Shown: positions 46,120-58,147, counted from the first letter of the stretch. The stretch: 64,000 nt of DNA from Hymenoscyphus infarciens (GCA_001414345.1 LLCB01000261.1:1-64000); one strand, 5' to 3'. Numbers and translations: made by a program. Notes: generated by a model from the letters alone, not told the origin.

Positions 46120-49100
46120 ATGATGGACCACAGACGAGAACTTCTGACCCCCATACGAGCACAACCACTTCCTGGTAGTGCACCAAATTCCACGCCTCGT
46201 CCTTCTTATAACAAACCCGGCCCTGAACGACCAGATGACCTCACGAAATTGAAGAAGCTTTACGATAGTAAGATTGATAGAGCAGATGGAAATGCGGATT
46301 ACACAGAGCATATATCCTGTTACATGCGTATGAGAGAAGATGATCGGGTTCAATATTTGAAAGATTTGGGACCTACGGCTGCGAAGAGGGTTAAGAATGA
46401 TATTGAACGCATTCGGAAATTGAGGATTGCTTTCTTTGGGAATCCGACGAAGAAGAGTTTGGTGGAGGAGCATCTTACATATCGGACTTTGTGGAAAAAT
46501 GAGGCGAGGAAGCTGAACCGGGATGAGTTTTTGCGGGATCTGAATAAGAGGAAGGGCCATTTTGAGAAAAAGCATGGGAAGGAGAGGGCGCCGTGCGATG
46601 GGACGGAGGTTGGGAGGGAGCCGAAACACGAAATAACACCGCGAAGATTACTGACTGGTTTGTTTGGGAAGAAGGAAGTTCAAGAAGCTGAGGGAATCAA
46701 CTCTTCACAGGATGAAAACCAGGAGAGTTACGGGTCCGAACTCGAGAGTAACAAGGCCCGTCGCCGAGAAATGTTCAAAAACGAAGAACGAATTCTGGAT
46801 GTTATTTCAAAATGGAAACTCAAGGAGTCTTCAGCTGCTTCTGAAAATACAAAAGAGAAGGCCATGGAGGAGCAAGTGAAAGCTGGCTATAACGTCAATG
46901 GGACAATCTTGTACTTTCCCGGTGAAGACGACAAAACCTTTACGCTTCGAAAAACGGCTATTGATGAACTCCTCAAAGAGGACGATTTTTCTGGTCCGAT
47001 ATTTGAGCCACCTGGGGACCAAGATGGGCGAATTCGCTATTTTCATTTGCCAACCAATAATATGGAGTGGGTTGAGGTCAGCAGCAATCTCTTCAAACTC
47101 AGAATGAAGTACATAAGCTTAAGTCTCCTCTAGAAATTTATCAAAATATATTATTCCAAACATGAGAAAGATAAGAAAAATAGAGGTCCCGCCGAACGAT
47201 TGTTGGGTTACCAGAATTGGGAAGGACAAATACACGGTGGGACTGAGCACCCCGTCCATGCACGACATATGAGACCACGTTGTTTGGACATGCAAAGTCA
47301 GTATCCCAGAACTCACAAACATCTCCACTTTAACAAATTTCCAGGGGACCCAAACCCACTATCTGCCCAAATCGAAGCACGTATCAAAAGAAAGCAGTCT
47401 GGAAACTCCAATGTCACCTCACCAACTGCAGAGTCAATATCAAATAGCTCGCTTGAGCCACCCACCAAGATTCAGAACTTCTCTCTTTTTGTGAGTCACC
47501 GCCAACTCCTGTGATGGTCGAGGCAATTGACCTTCCTTCTTAGATGCCATACCTCCACTGGGAAATCAAATCTCGCCAAATAAAAATGGCCGAAGTAATC
47601 TCCTCCCTCGGCAAATCCAAAACCCCCCTCTCTCCTCTCACCCAAGCAAAAGAAGACGCCCGAAAACGTGAAGACCAACAAAAACGCAAGGAACAAGAGA
47701 AAAAGCGTTTCGCCTCAGATTGGACTCGTCTCCAATACCTAACACGGTTTGAAAAAGAACATGGTCACCTTCCGAAAACACGGAGTAAACATTTAGGCAA
47801 TTATTTACTTAGTGTTGCGCGGGTGGCGGAGCAAATGGAGTTTGAAGCCGATGAGAGGTTGTTGAGGAATTTCTTGCATAAGAAGAGCCCGTTGCATGTT
47901 AGAAGGACGTTGGATCAGAGTTATTTTTGGACTTTGCAAGATACGGCTTCGAGGGACAGGGATCAGGTGGTTTACCGGGGGACGAGAGGGGGGAGGAGAC
48001 CGCAGGGGAGGATTGTTATGGTTGATCAGTAAGTCACACCGAATTCTCCTCGTATTTTCTCCCCGTCTTGGTGGCTTTCTGGACAGTGTAGCAGACTCAA
48101 CAACATCATACCTCCCTTCGATTGGTCTTTATCAAATCACTGACTTCGCCATGACTCTGGATGTGGATCCTAGATGAACACACAATCCTTACCAGTTTCC
48201 CCCGACGATGGGGTAGAAACAAACCCGACTCATCGGGTGTCCACAAGTCACTTCGAGATCGACTAACCCTCGGAGAAGAAGAGATAAAATCCGTCTTTGA
48301 CCTAGCATTAGTGATCATTGACCAATGTTCACGCGTATTCTTCGACAGAACGAAACCTAAAGACAACAGACCCGAAGTCATGGATATATTCGGGAATGCT
48401 GTTGCAAGCCTGGTAAGGAACTCCACTTTTTTATTCTCACTATGAAAGCTGACTTCAAGTAGACCCACAAGAAAACCGACTCCTACGAGCTTTTCTGGAG
48501 TCAATCTGAAAAAGACCTTTCCTCAAGTCATCACCACGTTACGACAAGTCAAAGAACGTACCTTAATATCAATCCAGAAGGCGCTTTACTACGGGAATGC
48601 GAGGATGTGATTGAGGAATTACACATGATGCGACGGATCTTCATACAGCAAAGTCAGGTTGTGAAAGATTTCAAAAAAGCTCTGGATAAAATGAACTCAA
48701 ACTACGAGGCTGAGAAAGCACAGAAGGGGATTCGTGATGATGAGCCGCGTGTGGATCTTGATACTATTTTTAGGGCGCAAGAGTTGGTTGATCATATTGA
48801 TGAGAGGAAGAGTGAGGTTGAAAATCTGGAGTCGGAGGCGAAGCGGACAAATCAGCAGGTGGGTTGCCTTTGTCTGCTTCTGTAATTTGGTAATTGGATT
48901 GGCTGATATCCCACAACAGCTTCACAGCCTTCTAGCACTCAAACAGCAACAAGCAAGTATAATCGAAGCTCGCTTAGCACTCGAACGAGCCGTCCAAGCC
49001 AATTCCCAAGGACGAAGCGTCATGCTCTTCACAGTCGTAACAATACTCTTCCTCCCTCTGAGTTTCTTCACCAGTCTATTCGGAATGAACAATTCAGACT

Positions 49101-49625
49101 GGACCAATAATCTCCTCGGTCTTCACGAACAACTTCGTCTCATGCGTTAGTTCCCCTCAAACATCCCCCGCCCCCTCACATCCCCTACCTATTTCCCCCC
49201 TTCACAACAACCATCACAACCAACCCTAACAAACTACAGTTCCAATATCCTTCGCAGTAATATTCGTCTCCCTGATGATAGCATTCAACTCCCGAACCCG
49301 TGAACGATTCTCCGCTCTTTACTCTACGCTCCCCCATGATTTCATTGCGAAATACACTCTTTTCCGGTTTTTCGTTGGGAAGAGTCCTTTGAAGAAGGTT
49401 GATCAGGATTATAATAGTGCAATGGAACGGGCCAAACAGATTTTGATTCGGATGGGAGAGAATAGAAGGGCGAGTACGGATTCTTTGGGGGTTGTGAGTG
49501 AGCTCGGAGATGGTGAGGGGGACGAGGGAGGGAGGGTCGGTGCGGTTGTCGGGAATGGGAAGGGGAAGGGTGTTAATATGAGTGGTTTGAGTGTGGGGAA
49601 GGGGAGGAATAATAGTCCGGTCTAG
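46120..49625 (+). CDS. CorA-like Mg2+ transporter family protein, 1,021 aa
   Basis: Seven exons: 46120-47076, 47134-47490, 47544-48028, 48154-48412, 48463-48858, 48920-49145, 49240-49625. Phases agree throughout. The large N-terminal cytosolic part is charged. It includes MPYLHWE (start of exon 3), RRTLDQSYFWTL, RDRDQVVYR and LWMWILDEHTILTSFPRRWG, a block typical of large fungal CorA-like proteins. The C-terminal region has a long helix, membrane segment 1 (about 852-872) ending in FGMN (about 872-875), the signature loop of CorA channels, then membrane segment 2 (about 894-910) and a Gly-rich tail. It is expected to be a membrane Mg2+/metal transport or sensor protein. Oddity: intron 3 (48029-48153) needs a TG acceptor to restore the conserved block, because TGA lies directly before CTC-TGG and no AG is near. 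Either the intron is non-canonical or the acceptor is mutated. Confidence 0.82.
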
Positions 49626-50051
49626 GGTCAGGGCAAAGTGGAGTTGTCATGTGTGTTTTCCAAGACACCTGATGAAATACGATTGTTGTTTGGGGGAGAG
49701 TACTTGCCCTTCTATATCCCAGAACTGTCGATACGAATTTTGGGGGTTATATCGTACTTCTGGGTCGGTCCTTTTTGAGGCTATCAGTGCCAAATCGTAT
49801 CCTGGTTCGTGTGTTGGCGGTTTAGATCTTTGAATAGTTGGTCAACAATAAAAATTGGAAAGCACATGTTACATACCCGAGTTTCAGTAAAATTTCAAAA
49901 GAAGATTTTCGTAATAAGAGAAAACGATGTTCCTGTTTTCATTAACCGTACGCTTTTGAGATACAAATATCAAGAATGCCCACCATCATAAACCTACGGA
50001 TCCCATAACTCCCCATACTCATTTTGAAGATTTCGTACCAAACAACGTCCT
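49626..50051. other. Intergenic region between convergent genes
   Basis: Holds the 3' flanks of the CorA-like gene (+) and the small gene at 50052 (-). Nothing else recognised. Confidence 0.4.
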
Positions 50052-50288
50052 CTACTCAACCCATTCCGGTGGATATTTTCCATAACCCAGTCGATGTCCC
50101 ACCTGATACGCCATAGAAACACAAACAAGAACACCAATAAACAACAATGGAAAGACAAGCTTTACAAAATTGTGAACATTCCTATCCCAGGCATCTTCCT
50201 CTTCATTTGTTGCCTTTGTGGTATCGCTGGCGTTACTAGCATATGTACTCAATCTTCTTGCCGTGAATCGGGTAACAAGAGCGTTCAT
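50052..50288 (-). CDS. Small single-span membrane protein, probably mitochondrial
   Basis: A 78-aa intronless frame. The N-terminus MNALVTRFTARRLSTYASNA has no acidic residues and is Arg/Ser/Thr-rich, like a mitochondrial presequence. An acidic segment (NEEEDAWDRN) and one membrane span (about 41-60, FVKLVFPLLFIGVLVCVSMA) follow, then a short polar end YGKYPPEWVE. The layout resembles small inner-membrane proteins of respiratory complexes, but I do not recognise the family. The clean presequence-span-tail order makes a chance frame unlikely. Confidence 0.55.
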   Translation of the reverse strand: MNALVTRFTARRLSTYASNASDTTKATNEEEDAWDRNVHNFVKLVFPLLFIGVLVCVSMAYQVGHRLGYGKYPPEWVE

Positions 50289-51408
50289 TGAACCACATAC
50301 ACTCTGTTAAGAACTGTCCGTGGGTATTTTCGAGAAATCTCAGGCCTGCCTATTATAAATCTAAACTTTACATCGTTTTTTATGTTTGAAAACCTAGTCT
50401 TGTAGAACTTTCTGTTAAAATAAAGGTTTAATAAGACATTTGATCATCAAGGACATTACGAGCTCTTGTAGTCTTATGAAGCAGGGTGATTATTCTAAAA
50501 CCAAATTGTCAATCGTGCTTTATGAAATATCCAGCTTTTTTTCTGAGCTACAATCCTAGTATGTACACATAACGAAACTTGACCAGAGATGAATACGGGT
50601 TATATCGAAGCAAACCAAATGTCAACAGCAGAAAATCGCACCAACATACTACTCCTCAACAATGACTAATTGACATAAGATCAGAGAAGCAAGCACGCGA
50701 GGGAAGAAAGGTATGGCATCTCCTGACACAACCTCTTGGACTCTGAAATTAAACCCACTAACTAGAGCACCTATAACTTTACTGTTTTACCCAAAATAAG
50801 TCAGTTTTTATCCCAGCTGTACCTTTCACGGTTGATCATCTGGAGGCACGATTTGTGATATCAATAGTCAGGTGAAGTTTGCTACTTGCGCCTTGCGATT
50901 GGCTATTTGGGAGTTTGAAATTTTTTAGAATAGATTATTGAGTCTCTTAAAATTGTAACATATTACAGTGCAAAGTGAGCCTGCAAAGTGTGCACTACCG
51001 TTCTACCAATCGATGCGAGGATTTTGGTATGAAAATTGTCATTGTTTAGTGGCTTGTTAGGTGAGAAACAAGAAACTAGTGAATTGCTTTAGCTTGCACC
51101 AATGTAAAAGTTTTGTTTCTTACCTAGGTGCACCTTGGTTCATTTCTAAATTCACCCTTGTTGGATGGTCTTCTGTCTTGGGCTGAGCTCCAACAAGACT
51201 CAGTTAAATGCCTAGATGCCCCAACATCTCTGTCATCCATCTTCATTCGTCATACAGCAACACATCAACACCAAAAAATCAACACGCATTATACCTCTCG
51301 ACCAGAATTTGCGTCAGCTCTTGTGGTTACAGTACCAGAGACGATTAGCTCCTCATATATCCTGTACGCCCCAACAAGCCAACATTGTGCGAACTTTCAG
51401 TCAAAACT
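50289..51408. other. Intergenic region
   Basis: 1.1 kb without a recognised gene; probable promoter of the RBR gene. At 50705-50740 it carries a weaker version of the motif seen upstream of the two paralogues. The in-frame ATG at 51385 would add eight residues to the RBR protein. Confidence 0.4.
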
Positions 51409-52223
51409 ATGAGCCAAAATTCACCTGAAACGGCGGAGGTGAACCATCATTTTCAAGAGCTCTTACTAGCACCTCCCAGGCGACTACAACCCGCAGAACG
51501 CAAACTCTCACGGCCATCACTCCCAGGCGCTCCCACTTCAAAATGTAGAAGCTGCTTGGAATCTTTCACAATGTACGAGCTGCGAGCTTTATCGGCTTGT
51601 GGGCACTGTTACTGTAAAGACTGTGTACATCAGCTCGTCGATAATGCCTCGAAGGGCATGATACATTTCCCAGCAAGATGCTGTGGAGTGTCAATTAAGT
51701 TAGGACGAGATGTTGCCGACTTCCTACCTGCCGAAACCATGGAACGATACGATAATATAATGCTGGAGTATTGTCAGAGAAACAAAAGATATTGCGCGAG
51801 AGCATCCTGTTCCGCTTTCCTCCACAACAGCGATATCCAGGGGGAAATAGGAACATGTCGAGTCTGTAAAGAGCGAACCTGTATACAATGCAAGCACAAG
51901 GCACACGAGGGGGCATGCAAAACAGACGATGATGAGACGCAACTCCTTGAATTCGCAAAGAAAGCCGGCTGGCAAAAATGCTATTACTGTGGTCAGCTTG
52001 TGGAGAAGATAGAGGGCTGTAATCATATGAGGTAAGTCTAACTTCTCACTATATGCAATGAAGAGTTGCTAATATTGATAGGTGTATTTGCGATGCGGAT
52101 TGGTGCTATAAGTGCGGTATAGACTTTTTGGCCGATATATGCAATTGTGAAGAGGCTGACGACGATGACGACGATGACGAGCAACCGCCCCCTTTCGTAC
52201 CCAACGAAGGTGTCGAACAGTAG
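51409..52223 (+). CDS. RBR-type (RING-IBR-RING) E3 ubiquitin ligase
   Basis: Two exons, 51409-52031 and 52082-52223, joined across a 50-nt intron (GTAAGT..GATAG), give 254 aa. RING1 spans about Cys46-Cys92 (CRSC, CGHCYCKDC, RCC). The IBR spans about residues 112-170 (YCARASC, CRVCKERTCIQCKHKAHEGAC). RING2 runs from Cys191 to about Cys219 (CYYCGQLVEKIEGCNHMRC..CYKCG); Cys204 in GCNHM is the expected thioester-forming cysteine of RBR ligases. The intron falls inside RING2 after CNHM, so splicing is required for a complete domain. The C-terminus is an Asp run (DDDDDDDE) and a Pro-rich tail. RBR ligases accept ubiquitin from an E2 on the RING2 cysteine before passing it to a substrate. The substrate is unknown. 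Compact RBR proteins of this length are common and expanded in filamentous fungi. Confidence 0.88.
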
Positions 52224-53040
52224 TTATTTCAAGTGGCCACACATGTCTAGTCGAACGCAAACACTTGGGAGATTTGTGGGTTTCGCACAAATGGCAGAGA
52301 GACAAATGCAGCGGCGATTCGATCACGAGAGAAGGGCTGCGAGCGTTGTACCATACGACCAACCACAGAAAGAAAATTTCGCTTTGCTTTGGAATACCTA
52401 TAGATTCCTAAGCGCATCAGGTTCAACGGGAAGACTTGGTGGGAAGAAAACTTGTGCAATATTGCCGGTTGTTTCGAGACCTGCAGGTTGTTTTCTTGAT
52501 AGGAAAAGATAATATCATTACCGAAAGTCCTGGTCTAGTGGCTTGAGTAAGAGCTACGTGGATGCTCGTAGATAGTCACCCTAGAATGAAAACGAGGAGT
52601 TATATTCGAAAAGAGGGAATTTAAACAAACATTATATGTGAATGACCAAGTTGCAGTAATAGCTTGAAAGTTAAGCGACTGTACTATCCTTTCCACCTTA
52701 TGAAGGAAGTTTGACGCAGACATGGAGAGTTTTCTTGGCATTTGAATTGCCACTTTTCAATAACAATGAAATGTGATGACACCGCTGATAGTGCCTTTTG
52801 ATGCAGATGGTGCGGTAAAAACACACAGTCTTTAGAATATAATTCATTTTCCCGAATCTACTGATGCATTTATGACGTAGTAAGAATGACATCTATTACC
52901 GTGGGGGGTTTCCAAGGACCTGAGCCCCGAGTTTAAAAAGTATGTCTTCCATCCTACAGAAAAGTCATCCGGATTTTGAGGGATTAAATATATTCCTTCC
53001 GAGTCGGGTATGAGCTGACCGTTTCCGTGCGTGAAAGGGG
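52224..53040. other. Intergenic region
   Basis: A plus-strand frame overlapping the end of the RBR gene (52147-52512) looks mildly coding but has no recognisable homology. The rest appears empty. Confidence 0.35.
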
Positions 53041-53049
53041 GCAGTTAAC

Positions 53050-53520
53050 TTACTGAAGCTGCTTCTTCAAAGTACCCCATGGCAATATCTTTCTGATAAG
53101 GTGTGGCGGAAAGTATAGGATGATTTTTTCCGGTGACGTTCATGAACAATTTGATAGACAAGCAGTGATAGACAAGTCCAGCCACGTTTATTCCAAAGAC
53201 AGAAGCAGAATTGAACAGTATGCCGTGTGTCGATATCGCAACCATAGCCCCCAATAGCACATTGATCTTCTGCATTTGGTGGGCCACATATCCCAGTGCT
53301 CGTGGAGTCTTGTCCCAGATGGTTTTCTTGGAGTGGGGTACGAAAGAGGACCCGCAGCTGAATTTCCCTGCTTTCAATGCGGAATGGCGGAACAGAAAAT
53401 TAAAAATTCGGCAACGAGTAATACCAAATAAGGGCTTGTTTTGCACATCCAAAAGGAGGCTATCTACTAGGACACCTATCGAAAAGTATCTACTCGCGCT
53501 TCAGGGGGTTCTTCCAGCTG
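53050..53520 (-). pseudogene. Possible gene fragment encoding a hydrophobic protein
   Basis: A minus-strand frame reads RYFSIGVLVDSLLLDVQNKP, then a basic stretch, then hydrophobic INVLLGAMVAISTHGILFNS and VFGINVAGLVYHCLSIKL, ending EEAAS before a GTAAGT donor near 53055. No convincing start or next exon was found on either side. It may be a remnant of a membrane protein gene or a chance frame. Confidence 0.25.
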
Positions 53521-53529
53521 AAGCGGAAT

Positions 53530-54103
53530 TGCAGCAACGACAATGGTGATCTGTGGCAAGATACTCGTTACCGAAGGGCCATGGGCGGATAGAGCCATTG
53601 TCCATACGTTTTTGGTCTTGAATCTACATGTTCACCTACCAGTCGCACTCCTCAGATCCGCCATGGGCAATAGTTCAACAATCGTAGTTTCAAGCCTTTT
53701 TGTGCTTTCAGTAACCGACACATAGCTGTGAATTGTTCATTGGTTTCAAGTAGTCTTCTGTATGTTTATCGAAATTTGAGCTGATTCAGTTGCAACCGGG
53801 ATACAGTAAAAAGTCGGACCTAGTTCTTAAGTAAAGAATTTGGAGCAGTTTAGTAGAGGGTTTATAGACAGAAGAGGCACGATTTCACGGCGTAACTCCT
53901 GGATCAGCAAGTAAATCACGATAATACAAGTCCTGAGGATTTAGCGAGACCCATAAACATATATCCTATAATTTTCACAATTCCTCAACAGAGAACCGAA
54001 AACAAGCTCTTGAGAATCAACGTTCACCCTGCGATCCCCTCCATTCCCCATATCTCACCCCTCCTCCCTCTAAAATATTTCCATGACCATGCCATGCCCC
54101 CAT
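53530..54103. other. Intergenic region
   Basis: Nothing recognised; 3' flank of the AA12-like gene at the right end. Confidence 0.35.
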
Positions 54104-55684
54104 TCAAGCACCACCAATGACAAAAATCTCATTCGTAGTATCACTAGTCATAAACAACCTATCCTTACTATCCCACGCCAACCCCGTAGGCCGAAAGCAC
54201 GAATTGGGACAAGATCCCAGGTTCGAGTTCTGCATGACATTGACTGCCGCCGAGTTGCTAGTACTGGCTGCTGTCGGTTGGCCATCGGCACCAAAAGCGA
54301 TTCTTGAGAGACGGTATCCGTCCGGTGGGTTGCGATCCCTGATTTATGTTTAGCGGGATTTGAGGTGATGGGTGATGGCATAGTTGAATTCACAAGAAGG
54401 GGAACATACCAGCTACCATGAAAGGTGATATAAGCAGCACTCCCATCTTTCTTGAATTTAATATCCAATGGTGCCGTATGGGCAGGAAACACTAATCTTG
54501 GAGCGGTCTTCTTCGCACAATCCGCGTCCGTTGATGATCCAACGGACAGGTCATTTCCGACCTGTTGTCCGACAGTTCCTTTGATGGATCCAGTGTCCCA
54601 TATTGCAAAACAAGAAGGGTATCCGTAATTTTGGCCATACTGGGCAGACGTAGTATCGTTTGCAAGACCGTGGTAATTGAGCTCTTCGGCGGGGTTGTTG
54701 GTGTGTACGTCTTGTCCTCCTTTCTTGATGTCGTCGGCTGAGTTTTCGACCGACCACTTGTTGGAACAATTAGTTGGATCCTTGTTGGGTGTCAGGAATG
54801 GGCACTTACAACGCCGCCAGTCTTGGGGTTTACACCCCAACCAACGCTATTTCTCAATCCGTATGCCAGTACCGCACCCCCTGTGTAAGCAGTTGGAGCT
54901 GCGAGAATGGAAGCGATGTTGAAGACGCGGACTTGAGATCTTCCCGAACTAGCAGCGGTAGTGGGAGTATCTATGTTTCCGTTGGAGCCGACTTGAACTA
55001 GGAGCAAGTCGGGGTTTGTTGAGGGAATTCGAAGTGTTCTGGTCAGATGATAGGAGCCGCTGATGCTCATGCCTGTTATGACAGTTGCCTTTGATCCCAC
55101 GGTGCCATCGGCTGCGTTGTATGGATAGGCAAAGACGCTTGCGACCGAGGAAACGAAAAGTGTTTTTCCATCCGGAGTGAGTTCAAGACCATGGTTGAGC
55201 TATGGAATGGTTAGCCTTCAGCGCCAATGGAAAATGAAATGATGGAGAGTCGGTGACTGTTCCCCAAACCATAGAGCAAACAGAAATCCAGGGTAAAGAT
55301 AAATAAAAGTGATCATTCTCGGTCATTGCGCAGAGTAGTGAAGAGTGAAGGAATTAACTAGATACGTACAGTTCTGTCATTGATGAGGGTCTTCGAAGAT
55401 GCAGAGCAGATATCGGTTCCTCCATTATCAGTCAACTTGATGTATCTCACACCGCCGCCTCCTTGCTCAACAGCCAACAGATTACCCAAGGGATCAAACA
55501 CTATTTCTCGAGGATTCTTCAACCCATTCATAACAACCTTCGCGGTGTAACCCGATGCCATAGATGGGTTGGCCTTTGGGGAGATGGCAGGACAAGCGCG
55601 TTTCTTTAGTTCGGGGGCTGCGCTCGCAAATCCCAAGATCAACATAACGGCAAAGCCGCGAATAATCACCATTTTGGACGACAT
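54104..55684 (-). CDS. Secreted AA12-like / sorbosone-dehydrogenase-type quinoprotein
   Basis: Four exons on the minus strand: 55684-55370, 55199-54810, 54756-54410 and 54338-54104, 428 aa with consistent phases. Introns are 170, 53 and 71 nt. Residues 1-22 form a signal peptide (MSSKMVIIRGFAVMLILGFA); an in-frame ATG 36 nt upstream would bury it, so 55684 is preferred. Beta-propeller motifs follow: LKNPREIVFDPLGNLLAVEQ, LNHGLELTPDGKTLF, TRTLRIPS, GSNGNIDT, SGRSQVRVFNI, GLRNSVGWG, WSVENSADD, NNPAEELNYHG, NYGYPSCFAIWD and CFRPTGLAWDS. These match secreted fungal glucose/sorbosone dehydrogenase proteins, including PQQ-dependent pyranose dehydrogenases of CAZy family AA12. A likely extracellular sugar oxidation role is inferred from the family; the cofactor cannot be judged from sequence by eye. 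Confidence 0.85.
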
Positions 55685-56273
55685 GTGTGATGCGAGTAAT
55701 TCTTTGTTACAAGTAGTCAATTATGTGAAACCATAAAAGCTCGGGGAGCAGCAGTTTAAGAAAAGCTTGACGGGAAAATCGCTCCTTCCTCACATGAACT
55801 CGAAGCCTAATTCGATAACGGCACAACGATTTTCCAAGAAATTATGACTTCATCAGACTGGACAAAGCAGTCGTTGTTTCAACAAGAACCAAAAGGAAGG
55901 AATTGGGATATATTCCGCAATACAAGGAACACTCTTGGCGACCGGAAGATCAAATTGATCCAATCGGTCCAATAGCTTAGCATGACTCCATGATAGCCAT
56001 TAGTGATAATGAAACGCAAGATATTTGACATCGAAATAACCTACAACCCCCTGTGCGACTTCCCCGCATTATTGATCAAGCGATGATATGGATAAATGAA
56101 AACAAATTTGGAAGTGCAACTGCCGACCGCATAACCTTCGCCTTTCCAGACCAACCTCGTTGCACACGACCCAAGATCTCATTCCCCCACAAGGGTTTTT
56201 GATCTGGATATATGCTATGCATCTGAAATGGGAAAGATGATGTCGGGGAGCCTTGTAGGTCGACGTGAATTGT
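55685..56273. other. Upstream region of the AA12-like gene
   Basis: Normal composition up to the hAT element. No gene recognised; probable promoter of the minus-strand gene. Confidence 0.4.
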
Positions 56274-56281
56274 TCTTTAAC

Positions 56282-57160
56282 CAGTGTTTTGGGTTTCCCT
56301 GCCTAATCTGTTATTCTATCCTTCTTTAACGATCCTTCTCCTTCCTGCCTCTATTTTAAGGCTATCCTACCTAATCCTATCCTAATATATTACTTCTTCT
56401 AGCTACTCTAATCCTATTCTAAAATTTGTTCTACCTATTCTTTCCTATCTAAGATATTAGGGTAGCCTTTCCTAGCTTATAGGGGAGGCTAGGTAGGGTA
56501 TATGCTAGCCTTAAATATATTATTTATAGTGTTATTAGTAGATTTAGTAGGAGTAGTGCTACTTAAGAAAAGTATATAATATTAGTCTCTAATTAGTACC
56601 TAAAAATAGAGGTTTTACTATAGTAAATTAAGTACTTAGTAGAGTACTTAATTTAGTGCTATTTACTCTTATAAGCTCTTATATTTAAGCCTTAACCTAA
56701 TATAATAGAAGTAACTTAGTACCTCTAAGTGTAGATTATTATAGACTGAAAGTTATAAGAGAAGTAGAGAGAAAAGGACTTAAATTAGGTTATTACTAAT
56801 CTACTAAGATAATACTATAATTTAGGTATAATATCTCGTCTTTTAGTAGCTTTAATAATATTATTATTTTTAATACTTCTTAAATTAGTTTATAATATTA
56901 GTACTTTTTATTACTTTTTACTTATTTTAATGTTTTTTACTTATACTTCTTATTCTATTCTATCCTCTCTAGTACCTCTTCTTACCTAGCCCTCTCTTTT
57001 AGTCTTCTTTATCTCTCTTATTTAAATTTAGTATCTCTTCTATCTAATTTAGCCTAGCCTATAAGTGAAATTAGCCTATTCTCTCCTTTCTTAATAGAGA
57101 GGGGTAGCCTATCCTCTCTAGAGTGCTAGGCTGACTAAGGCGGGGAAAGCTAAAACACTG
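56282..57160. mobile_element. hAT-like element relic, 879 bp
   Basis: The left end CAGTGTTTTGGGTTTCCCTG pairs with the reverse complement of the right end, CAGTGTTTTAGCTTTCCCCG. The 8-bp TCTTTAAC is duplicated at 56274-56281 and 57161-57168. CAGTG ends and an 8-bp duplication fit hAT elements. The interior is A+T-rich, RIP-mutated and has no readable transposase, so it is a non-autonomous or decayed copy. Confidence 0.83.
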
Positions 57161-57241
57161 TCTTTAACTGCTGCTTGCGGTGTTCGGAGAGAGTAGACTA
57201 AGAATCGTGCCTTCCCTTTCGACCTCGAGCCTAGTAGACTC

Positions 57242-58147
57242 TAGGTCTATATAACGAATAAAAGCTACGAATATATTTAGAATATTTACGATTTTCCACG
57301 GATAAATTACTCTTTGAATTATTTAAGAATAAGGAGAGTTTAGAGTGTAAATAGCAGTCGTTTATTTATGAATATTCTATATTCTCTACTCTTTTGATAT
57401 GGTTTCCTACTTATCTATAACGTATTCGACTGAATAGCTATAGCGAGATTAAATACTAAGGGTTAAGATCTAATTGAAAAATGTTCTTAATCTTATAGAT
57501 AAGGCTCTTAGAAGCTATAAATAAGGATATTTAAGCTAAAAGCTAGGGTTTTATAGGGTTTCTAGTATATTTGTAGGGCTTAGGTAGTGTTAATCTCGCT
57601 ATAGCTATTCAGTCGAATACGTTGTAAATATATATGAAAATCCCTTGCTTTCGTTATCTCGATTAGGCTACGCCGGAGCGTTTCTAGGCTAAAAAAGTGG
57701 ATAAATTATTAAATAAGATGAAAAGAGTAGAGCCTTTCGACTCTTTCGACGTCGAAACCTTAGTTGAAACCTTAGCTTAAAGGTTACGTGTATAATGCTT
57801 TAGAAAGTGGGGTGTTATATAATACCCTTTAATATAACACTCTATTTCATATAATATAAGTGATAAAGAGTAAAGACAATAGTAATCTATTAATAATAAT
57901 TAAAAGTAAGTGAATTTATAGTTTAGTTATATTTAAATATATATATAAAAAGAGAGTAAAATTTAACTTATATAAACCCTCTTTACTAAGACCTAGGGGG
58001 TGGATATTAAGCTTAATAAATAGAAACTATTCGTAATATATTTATTTAAGTTCTTATTGCTCGAATAATCGCTCGAATACTATATATTTATTTAATATTT
58101 ATAATGAATAATTAATATTTTATTCATCTATTCGTTGTGTAGACCTA
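57242..58147. mobile_element. hAT-like MITE, copy 2, RIP-mutated, with a nested insertion
   Basis: The same family as 41129-41835. The ends read TAGGTCTATATAACGAATA and TATTCGTTGTGTAGACCTA, that is, the copy-1 ends with C-to-T/G-to-A changes. GTAGACTC is duplicated at 57234-57241 and 58148-58155. It carries a 207-bp insert at 57418-57624 that copy 1 lacks. Confidence 0.87.
57418..57624. mobile_element. Nested 207-bp MITE with 34-bp inverted repeats, TA target
   Basis: The ends are near-perfect inverted repeats of at least 34 bp starting (C/T)AACGTATTCGACTGAATAG. Comparison with copy 1 of the host element shows insertion into a TA that is now present on both sides (57416-57417 and 57625-57626). 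A TA target suggests a Tc1/mariner-type element. The core resembles 59769-59930. Confidence 0.8.

Noticed and set aside
46120..47133. First CorA exon as a stand-alone gene ending at 47133
   Set aside because: Splicing at 47076/47134 continues into a coherent frame, and the tail of the unspliced frame is intron-like.
53211..53549. 112-codon plus-strand frame
   Set aside because: It overlaps a minus-strand frame of similar quality; neither has a recognisable domain, so only a low-confidence fragment was listed.
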